Shown in pieces: positions 25,893 to 30,672 of a stretch of 30,672 nucleotides of DNA. The translations under genes and the position numbers were made by a program. The notes under the pieces were generated by a model. That model saw only the letters and a program-made list of their open reading frames with translations, was not told where the DNA came from and did not search any database. How positions within the stretch are numbered: position 1 is the stretch's first letter; each line of letters begins with the position of its first letter. The stretch is from Sediminicola sp047612485 (lineage in GTDB: Bacteria > Bacteroidota > Bacteroidia > Flavobacteriales > Flavobacteriaceae). The stretch is from NCBI GenBank assembly GCA_047612485.1, contig JBLGAT010000027.1:1-30672 (forward strand), in the 5' to 3' direction.

Positions 25893-25993
25893 GCTTTTGT
25901 TTTTTTTAATAGTAGACTGAATTTACAAATACTTACAGAGTCTGATGTTAAAAGGTTTTAAAGTTTTGACCAAGGCAATATTTCAAGTGTTAC

Positions 25994-26027
25994 TTGAATA
26001 GGGTTACATGAATTCCTTTTATATTTG
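25994..26027 (+). promoter_or_regulatory. Candidate promoter for the M28 peptidase gene
   Basis: TTG (25994-25996) and TATATTTG (26020-26027), a full TAnnTTTG match, are 23 nt apart. The predicted leader is about 60 nt. Confidence 0.5.
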
Positions 26028-26095
26028 AAGGGAGGGGACCAGCGTGTTGGCCGTATCATCAAAATATCCAAATAAAAGCAAAAACAAGAACAAAT

Positions 26096-28192
26096 ATGAG
26101 AAGATTACTAGTACACATTGTTTTATTAACATGTAGTTATTTAGCAACGGCACAATCCAATCATGGTTTTATGTCCCAGTCTCAGGCCAAGGAAAATCAA
26201 GTGGAGGATTATTTCTTGGAATCAGTGGATTTTGATCAATATAAGTCACACTTAAGGACATTGACCCAAAAACCCCATGTTGCAGGAAGTAAGGCCAATG
26301 AGGAAGTTAGGGATTATATGGCCAATGTCATGAAAAATGCGGGAATGAAGGTAGAACTTTATCCCTATGACATATATATGTCCAAAAATCCTGGGAATTC
26401 ATTGATAGAATTGGTGACACCCATACGGGAACCCTTAAATCAACAAGAATTTATTTTGGAAGGTGATGCCTTCTCTTCCAACCCTGACCTGTGGAAGGGG
26501 TGGAATGCTTATTCCGGTAGTGGAGATGTAACCGCGGAAGTAGTCTATGCCAATTACGGTACCAAAGAAGATTTTGAAAAGTTGAAGGAATTGGGTGTGG
26601 AAGTAAAAGGTAAAATTGTATTGGCGCGGTATGGCCAAAACTTTAGGGGCTACAAGGCCAAATTTGCGGAAGAAAATGCTGCCGCTGGACTCATTATATA
26701 TACTGACCCTGCAGACAGTGGTTATACGAAAGGATTGGTATACCCAGAAGGAGTTTATTCAAATCAAAGCGCCATTCAGCGAGGATCGGTTCTTACTGAG
26801 GATTTTACGGGTGATCCATTGACCCCTTATGAGCCAGCGCTACCTTTGGATGGAAAGAAAAAAATTAAACGATTGGATCCCAAGGACACCAATATGCATA
26901 CCATACCCATCACACCCATAGGTTATGGTGCTGCACAAAAAATACTGGGTCTAATGGAAGGTAAAGTTGTTCCAGAAGGTTGGCAGGGCGGACTTCCTTT
27001 CACATACCGATTGGAAGGTGGTAATGAACTGAAATTGCGTTTGATGGTGGATCAAAAAAGGGATTTTGTTAGGGTCTATAACGTAGTGGGTACCATAAAG
27101 GGGACTGAATATCCTGATGAATGGATAATCCTAGGGTGCCATTATGATGCTTGGGGTTATGGAGCTACCGACCCCAATAGCGGTACTGCCATGTTATTGG
27201 GACTTAGTGAGACTTTGGGGAAACTCGTAAAAGAAGGAAAAGGTCCTAAGCGTTCCATTTTAATTGCCCACTGGGATGCCGAAGAGCATGGGGTAATCGG
27301 GTCTGCCGAATGGGTGGAACAAATGAAGGAGGAACTGAATGCCAAGGCGGTGGCCTATCTCAATTTTGATGGCGGAGTATCCGGGAAGAATTTTGGTGCA
27401 TCGGCCTCACCTACCTTAAAGAAGGTGCTGATTGAAGCTTCCAAGGAAGTGTCATATCCAGAAACAGATAAAACGGTCTACGAAGTTTGGAAAGGGGATA
27501 AAGAAGTACCCACGATAGGAAATTTGGGTGGCGGCTCAGATCATATTGGATTTTACATGCATGTGGGGATTCCTTCCCTTAGTGGAGGCACCTCTGGTCC
27601 AACATTGTATCACACCAATTACGATAGCTTTGATTTTTACGAAAAATTTGTGGACCCTACATTTAAAATGGGCCCTATGGTGGAACAACTCGTAGGAATA
27701 ATGACATTGAGATTGGCCAATGCGGAAATTATCCCATACGACGTAAAGAGATATGCTACCGACCTGAAATTGCATTTTGCAAAAGCCACAGCGGATGTGA
27801 AGTCCTTTAATAAGGAGTTTGAAGGTTTTGGATTGGTGGAATCTTCCCTGGCAACATTGGAAGAAGTCACCTCTCGATTTGAAGAACGTATGACTACTAC
27901 CTTAAATAACAACGGCCTGTCTAAAAATGAAATCAAGTCCATCAATTCAAAAATGCTGGCCTTGGAAAAAAGTTTTATTGATTCCAAGGGGATGTATTAC
28001 GGGGATTGGTACAAATCCCTATACGCTTCTACCGACCCGTTCAGTGGGTATGCATCTTGGATGTTGCCAGGGATAGAATACGAAATAGCGCTAAAATCAT
28101 CAGACCGCCTTATGGAATGGGACATGCGCTATAGCAACGCCATTGATGATTTGAGCGGTAAGATCAACGTTCTGATATCGGAATTGAAATAA
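26096..28192 (+). CDS. Secreted M28B carboxypeptidase (glutamate carboxypeptidase II-like)
   Basis: The 698-aa protein has a Sec signal peptide (MRRLLVHIVLLTCSYLATAQ) and three domains: a split M28 peptidase domain, a PA (protease-associated) insert (~120-270), and a C-terminal TFR-type dimerisation domain (~570-698). Zn ligands and catalytic residues are visible: His349 in GCHYDAWGYG, Asp359 in TDPNSGTAM, Glu396-Glu397 in DAEEHG, Asp425 in NFDGGVSG, and His506 in LYHTNYDSF. GGGSDHIGFYMHVGIPS is the substrate pocket region. Relatives (PSMA/GCPII, NAALADase) remove C-terminal residues, often Glu, from small peptides. Here it probably works in the periplasm on imported peptides. All key residues are present. 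Confidence 0.93.
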   Translation: MRRLLVHIVLLTCSYLATAQSNHGFMSQSQAKENQVEDYFLESVDFDQYKSHLRTLTQKPHVAGSKANEEVRDYMANVMKNAGMKVELYPYDIYMSKNPGNSLIELVTPIREPLNQQEFILEGDAFSSNPDLWKGWNAYSGSGDVTAEVVYANYGTKEDFEKLKELGVEVKGKIVLARYGQNFRGYKAKFAEENAAAGLIIYTDPADSGYTKGLVYPEGVYSNQSAIQRGSVLTEDFTGDPLTPYEPALPLDGKKKIKRLDPKDTNMHTIPITPIGYGAAQKILGLMEGKVVPEGWQGGLPFTYRLEGGNELKLRLMVDQKRDFVRVYNVVGTIKGTEYPDEWIILGCHYDAWGYGATDPNSGTAMLLGLSETLGKLVKEGKGPKRSILIAHWDAEEHGVIGSAEWVEQMKEELNAKAVAYLNFDGGVSGKNFGASASPTLKKVLIEASKEVSYPETDKTVYEVWKGDKEVPTIGNLGGGSDHIGFYMHVGIPSLSGGTSGPTLYHTNYDSFDFYEKFVDPTFKMGPMVEQLVGIMTLRLANAEIIPYDVKRYATDLKLHFAKATADVKSFNKEFEGFGLVESSLATLEEVTSRFEERMTTTLNNNGLSKNEIKSINSKMLALEKSFIDSKGMYYGDWYKSLYASTDPFSGYASWMLPGIEYEIALKSSDRLMEWDMRYSNAIDDLSGKINVLISELK

Positions 28193-28218
28193 TTAATAAA
28201 ACCTACCTTATCTATTCT

Positions 28219-28905
28219 ATGCCCACATTAACACCTTTGGAAAGATCACTTCAAAATTACAGCCGTGATTTTATATCAATTTTGGGAGCTTTTCCAAAGG
28301 AAGGTTATACACCTTTGGATCTTTCCATAGCAAATCCTTCTTTGGGCGACATTGATATTTCAAAGGTAGGTGCCTGTCAGAAGTATATAGATTCCATCTT
28401 AGAGAAGAATAGGGCAGAGGTCGCCTTTGGCGGTTATTTGGAACAAAGGGATTTATATGCCGGTAATGGACATTTTGCAGCATCGGAAGATAAACGGAAC
28501 ATTCATTTGGGAGTTGACTTCTGGGCCACAGCAGGAACAGGGGTGCGGATACCTTTGGCTGGGAAGGTGCATAGTTTTCAAAATAATTCTACTGCGGGAG
28601 ATTATGGACCGACTATCATTTTAGAACATACGTTGGAGGGCATTAAGTTCCATACCCTTTATGGTCATTTGTCCTTAGAATCATTAAACGAGTTATATAA
28701 AGGAAAGGAATTTGATCGTGGTAGTATTTTAGCGTCTTTGGGAACACCGGATATCAATGTAAACTATGCCCCACATCTCCACTTTCAAATTATTGAAGAT
28801 ATGGGCGAGTACCAAGGGGACTATGCGGGGGTTTCCACTACAAAAGATTTGGAATACTATGCAAGCAATTGTCCAAATCCCAATTTATTATTGAAGGTGC
28901 AATAG
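28219..28905 (+). CDS. M23 (LytM-type) metallopeptidase domain protein without a signal peptide
   Basis: The 228-aa protein has a C-terminal peptidase M23 domain: HLGVDFWATAGTGVRIPLAG with His96 and Asp100, TLYGHLS, and APHLHFQI with His186 and His188. These are the Zn-binding HxxxD and HxH residues of LytM endopeptidases. The N-terminal ~70 residues (LERSLQNYSRDFISILGAF...) are helical and unfamiliar. There is no signal peptide or membrane segment, unlike most cell-wall M23 enzymes. The gene starts 26 nt after the M28 stop and may be co-transcribed with it. It is catalytically plausible, but its location and substrate are uncertain; a peptidoglycan cross-link is the family default. Confidence 0.88.
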   Translation: MPTLTPLERSLQNYSRDFISILGAFPKEGYTPLDLSIANPSLGDIDISKVGACQKYIDSILEKNRAEVAFGGYLEQRDLYAGNGHFAASEDKRNIHLGVDFWATAGTGVRIPLAGKVHSFQNNSTAGDYGPTIILEHTLEGIKFHTLYGHLSLESLNELYKGKEFDRGSILASLGTPDINVNYAPHLHFQIIEDMGEYQGDYAGVSTTKDLEYYASNCPNPNLLLKVQ

Positions 28906-28930
28906 TATCATACCGATTAACTGCCTAATA

Positions 28931-28977
28931 TTCCGATAAGTGATTTGAACACCAAATTCACTTATCGGATTTTTTTT
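28931..28977 (+). terminator. Terminator after the M23 gene, abutting the small-protein array
   Basis: CCGATAAGTGA pairs with TCACTTATCGG, and inner TTTG pairs with CAAA around a 5-nt loop, followed by eight Ts. The T tract runs directly into TTTGCACTT, which is conserved ahead of the array genes. Confidence 0.9.
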
Positions 28978-29085
28978 GCACTTCAACCAACCTTTTGTCA
29001 ATAGCCGAAAAATAAGGTGTTTTGAGCGAGTTTAAAACGAGATAGCGTACATGTGGGGGTAAATTTACATAACAAAACCCAAGTC
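28971..29085 (+). promoter_or_regulatory. Conserved leader of array gene 1
   Basis: The region from the T tract to the ATG shares with the other two copies, in order: T-tract-GCACTT, TGTCA, CCGAAAAATAAGG, GTTTT, an AACGAG box, and TAACAAAAC just before the start codon. The order and near-equal length (107 nt from the G of TTTG to ATG here, 110 in copies 2 and 3) are kept although other bases differ. No full TAnnTTTG box is seen. Confidence 0.55.
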
Positions 29086-29334
29086 ATGAAAGCTATTTTA
29101 ACATTCGTCTTTATCCTTTTTATCGGAGTTGTTGCCCAAGCACAAGAAACAACAAATGAAGTTAAAGTTGAGAATGTTGAAACTACTATCGTTACTTCCA
29201 ATACAACTACTAGGTTTAACGAAGTATCTACACAGAACACAAACGCGGTTGCTCGTTTGTACAAATTCAAAAATGCAAGAGTATTGAAGGCGTTGGCCTT
29301 TACTACCAAAAGAAACGCTTCTAAATTAGCCTAA
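29086..29334 (+). CDS. Small secreted protein, array copy 1
   Basis: The ATG at 29086 gives 82 aa with a Sec signal peptide (MKAILTFVFILFIGVVAQAQ); the frame extends 11 codons upstream but that would mask the signal. The mature part (~62 aa) is a Thr/Val/Ser-rich N half (VKVENVETTIVTSNTTT) and a conserved basic C half (FNEVST, VARLYKFKNARVLKAL, FTTKRN, KLA-stop). There is no Cys. It aligns ungapped with copy 2: by hand count about 53 of 82 residues are identical, concentrated in the signal and C half. The family is not one I recognise. The 35-aa ORF follows after 2 nt. An antisense open frame across it is a shadow. Confidence 0.8.
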   Translation: MKAILTFVFILFIGVVAQAQETTNEVKVENVETTIVTSNTTTRFNEVSTQNTNAVARLYKFKNARVLKALAFTTKRNASKLA

Positions 29335-29336
29335 TC

Positions 29337-29444
29337 ATGGTTCAAATCATACTGAGTATTGGTTTACTGTATTATGTCTTTTCTTTTATGGCACCTAAAC
29401 TTCAAAAAAGGCGCTTAAAGACAATTAAGGTTAGAAATAAATAA
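29337..29444 (+). CDS. Possible 35-aa membrane microprotein
   Basis: An ATG 2 nt after the copy 1 stop opens a 35-codon frame: one hydrophobic segment (VQIILSIGLLYYVFSFMAP) and a highly basic tail (KLQKRRLKTIKVRNK). This is a classic topology for a small single-pass protein with its tail in the cytoplasm. The position suits translational re-initiation after copy 1. No equivalent ORF follows copy 2. The composition and tight spacing argue for a real gene; the short length means chance cannot be excluded. Confidence 0.4.
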   Translation: MVQIILSIGLLYYVFSFMAPKLQKRRLKTIKVRNK

Positions 29445-29639
29445 AAGAAATAGATTCTTGAATCGAAGAGAGGTCGTCATCTAGGGTGATGAATGTTGAT
29501 CAAGGCCGCTATTGCTTTTTGGTTAGACTTCGATGATAAAAGTAGGATGATATGATTGGATAGGTCCTTTTCATCGAAACTGTTCCTCGTACAAACACTC
29601 AAAAAGCTATAGGAAGTAATGTGTACGGATAACCCCGTA
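29445..29639. other. Spacer between array copies 1 and 2
   Basis: No plus-strand gene is seen. On the minus strand, codons 29674-29477 stay open for 65 residues without an ATG (see findings). Confidence 0.4.
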
Positions 29640-29944
29640 TCGATAAACTGCACAAAATATCGGTAAAGGATATTTTATGCCATTACCGTTCATCGACCTT
29701 TTTTTGCACTTTATCCCATTCTATGTCAGATACCGAAAAATAAGGGGTTTTAGACGAATTACAACGAGTAGGGATACACTATGGGCGTTCTATCTATATA
29801 ACAAAACGTTACCATTATGAAAGCCATCTTAACTTTAATCTTTGTTCTTTTTATCGGAGTTGCTGCCCAGGCACAAGACGCTAATGACAACGTTAAGGTT
29901 GAAACGGTTACTGTAAGCATTGTTTCTACAACGAACAACGAAAT
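29640..29944 (+). repeat. 305-bp direct repeat, left copy
   Basis: Identical to 30368-30672 except for one base (A at 29826, G at 30554). It covers a hairpin region, the leader and the first 128 nt of the gene. The right copy is cut by the window edge, so the true repeat may be longer. Confidence 0.97.
29699..29816 (+). promoter_or_regulatory. Conserved leader of array gene 2
   Basis: It has the same ordered blocks as the copy 1 leader: seven Ts then GCACTT, TGTCA, CCGAAAAATAAGG, GTTTT, AACGAG and TAACAAAAC. Preceding it are two partly exclusive hairpins, AAAATATC/GATATTTT (29654-29676) and CGGTAA/TTACCG (29661-29688). Confidence 0.55.
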
Positions 29945-30065
29945 CTTCAACGAGGTTTCTACCAATACCCAAAATGATGTTGCCCGTTTGTACAAGAACA
30001 AAAATGCAAGGGTATTGAAAGCCTTGACCTTTACTACCAAAAAGAACAATGCTAAATTGGCTTAA
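29817..30065 (+). CDS. Small secreted protein, array copy 2
   Basis: The 82-aa product starts with a Sec signal (MKAILTLIFVLFIGVAAQAQ). The mature chain has VKVETVTVSIVSTTN, FNEVSTNTQ, VARLYKNKNARVLKAL, FTTKKN and a KLA end. It is the same length as copy 1, with substitutions mainly in the Thr/Asn-rich middle. The C half has many Lys/Arg, so the mature protein ends basic, while its N half is slightly acidic. Its leader and first 128 nt are almost exactly repeated 728 bp downstream. No enzymatic motif or Cys is present. A structural, adhesin-like, peptide-like or toxin-like role are all open; none is supported directly. Confidence 0.8.
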   Translation: MKAILTLIFVLFIGVAAQAQDANDNVKVETVTVSIVSTTNNEIFNEVSTNTQNDVARLYKNKNARVLKALTFTTKKNNAKLA

Positions 30066-30367
30066 TTAGTAAGCATAGAAAAGGAAATAAGGAGTATAAT
30101 TAGTATAACGGCTTTTGATTAAAGTGCCTATTCTCATTTAATGATTTAAATCCCATCCTCCACCTATTCAATCCCAGTACATTTAAGGACCAATTATATT
30201 AAGCATACTTTCTAAAAAGGTTTTCCACCTTATTAAATCGACATCACTTCCTTGTAGTTAGAAGTTTCTATCCAAAAAGATGCTTTAGGATACGTCATCA
30301 AGTATAGCAGATCTTCCCTAAATCCCGTTCAGAACTCTTGATATTATAAAATTTGGATAAGGTGATG
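30066..30367. other. Spacer between array copies 2 and 3
   Basis: No gene is supported in these 302 nt. An 11-bp inverted repeat (ATCGACATCAC at 30239-30249, GTGATGTCGAT at 30362-30372) spans much of it, and the right arm enters the direct repeat. It differs in sequence from the copy 1-2 spacer. Confidence 0.4.
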
Positions 30368-30426
30368 TCGATAAACTGCACAAAATATCGGTAAAGGATA
30401 TTTTATGCCATTACCGTTCATCGACC

Positions 30427-30544
30427 TTTTTTTGCACTTTATCCCATTCTATGTCAGATACCGAAAAATAAGGGGTTTTAGACGAATTACAACGAGTAGG
30501 GATACACTATGGGCGTTCTATCTATATAACAAAACGTTACCATT
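30427..30544 (+). promoter_or_regulatory. Conserved leader of array gene 3
   Basis: Identical in every base to the leader of copy 2. Confidence 0.55.
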
Positions 30545-30672
30545 ATGAAAGCCGTCTTAACTTTAATCTTTGTTCTTTTTATCGGAGTTGCTGCCCAGGC
30601 ACAAGACGCTAATGACAACGTTAAGGTTGAAACGGTTACTGTAAGCATTGTTTCTACAACGAACAACGAAAT
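30545..30672 (+). CDS. Small secreted protein, array copy 3, 5' part only
   Basis: The first 42 codons are visible before the right edge. They equal copy 2 except that Ile4 is Val (MKAV instead of MKAI). The signal peptide and the start of the VKVETVTVS region are intact. Whether the C half is also conserved lies outside the window. Confidence 0.78.
   Translation, partial: MKAVLTLIFVLFIGVAAQAQDANDNVKVETVTVSIVSTTNNE

Larger units (their letters stand above)
30368..30672 (+). repeat. 305-bp direct repeat, right copy (cut by window edge)
   Basis: Matches 29640-29944 at an offset of 728 bp with one mismatch, at 30554. Homology begins at 30368 and is still complete at the last base of the window. 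Confidence 0.97.

Noticed and set aside
28998..30049. Antisense open frames (103 and 96 codons) opposite array copies 1 and 2
   Set aside because: They resemble each other only because the sense genes are conserved, and the plus strand has signal peptides and conserved starts; coding on the minus strand is unlikely.
30246..30338. Minus-strand run of about 30 codons (GFREDLLYLMTYPKASF...) in the copy 2-3 spacer
   Set aside because: Short, without a start codon, bounded by stops; no family recognised, so not enough to call a gene or relic.
30239..30372. 11-bp inverted repeat in the copy 2-3 spacer, considered as a mobile element end
   Set aside because: No transposase, no target duplication and no second matching element; 11 bp over ~110 nt could be chance.
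28931..30672. Repeats considered as a CRISPR array
   Set aside because: The repeats are hundreds of bases long and contain protein-coding genes, with irregular spacers; no cas gene is nearby.

Overview
The window reads as a chromosomal segment of a Flavobacteriaceae-type Bacteroidota, probably a marine one (Maribacter/Arenibacter/Zobellia-like by feel; genus not proven). Reasons: AT-rich sequence with tightly packed genes, several upstream boxes matching the Bacteroidota -7 element TAnnTTTG, few Shine-Dalgarno sites, many lipoprotein or Sec signal peptides ending in AQ or C, and family-typical genes (DUF5606, DUF2911, a TolB-propeller amidohydrolase, a GH20 lipoprotein). No rRNA, tRNA, CRISPR array, insertion sequence or phage gene was seen.

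Layout. 1-2666: the 5' part of dapD (minus strand) diverges from a housekeeping run ruvX - DUF1919 - def - DUF5606. DUF1919, an exopolysaccharide-associated family, sits tightly inside this run. 2637-6195: one large secreted amidohydrolase gene bracketed by two copies of the same 30-nt terminator. 6245-9514 (minus): a carbohydrate cluster of a GH20 beta-N-acetylhexosaminidase lipoprotein, an SGNH hydrolase and a wrecked alpha/beta-hydrolase (esterase) pseudogene. 9561-12558: sseA-type sulfurtransferase and an SDR diverging from a region with two overlapping palindromes, a small membrane protein, and mazG. 12640-15138 (minus): a P-type ATPase with an unusual ion-site sequence. 15360-19215 (plus): MATE transporter, 75-aa acidic protein, PAP2 phosphatase and GT39/ArnT-like glycosyltransferase. 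These converge on a minus-strand run (22669-19212) of DUF2911, meaB, a GT2 polyprenyl-phosphate glycosyltransferase and a flippase-like membrane protein. The GT2, GT39 and PAP2 products would together make, use and recycle a lipid-linked sugar at the cell envelope. 22882-25892: ohr, galM, a CBM9-like lipoprotein and a lipoprotein-type msrA. 26096-28905: a secreted M28 carboxypeptidase and an M23 (LytM) protein.

28931-30672 is the most unusual part: a tandem array of at least three genes for tiny (82 aa) secreted proteins with a conserved basic C-terminus (ARLYK-x-KNARVLKAL-x-FTTK...KLA). Each gene has the same ~110-nt leader, which is kept even between the divergent copies. Copies 2 and 3 are identical over 305 bp except for one base, so the array is still expanding or being homogenised. 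It runs off the right edge. A 35-aa membrane microprotein ORF follows copy 1. I recognise no described function for this family; it is the best candidate here for an undescribed system.
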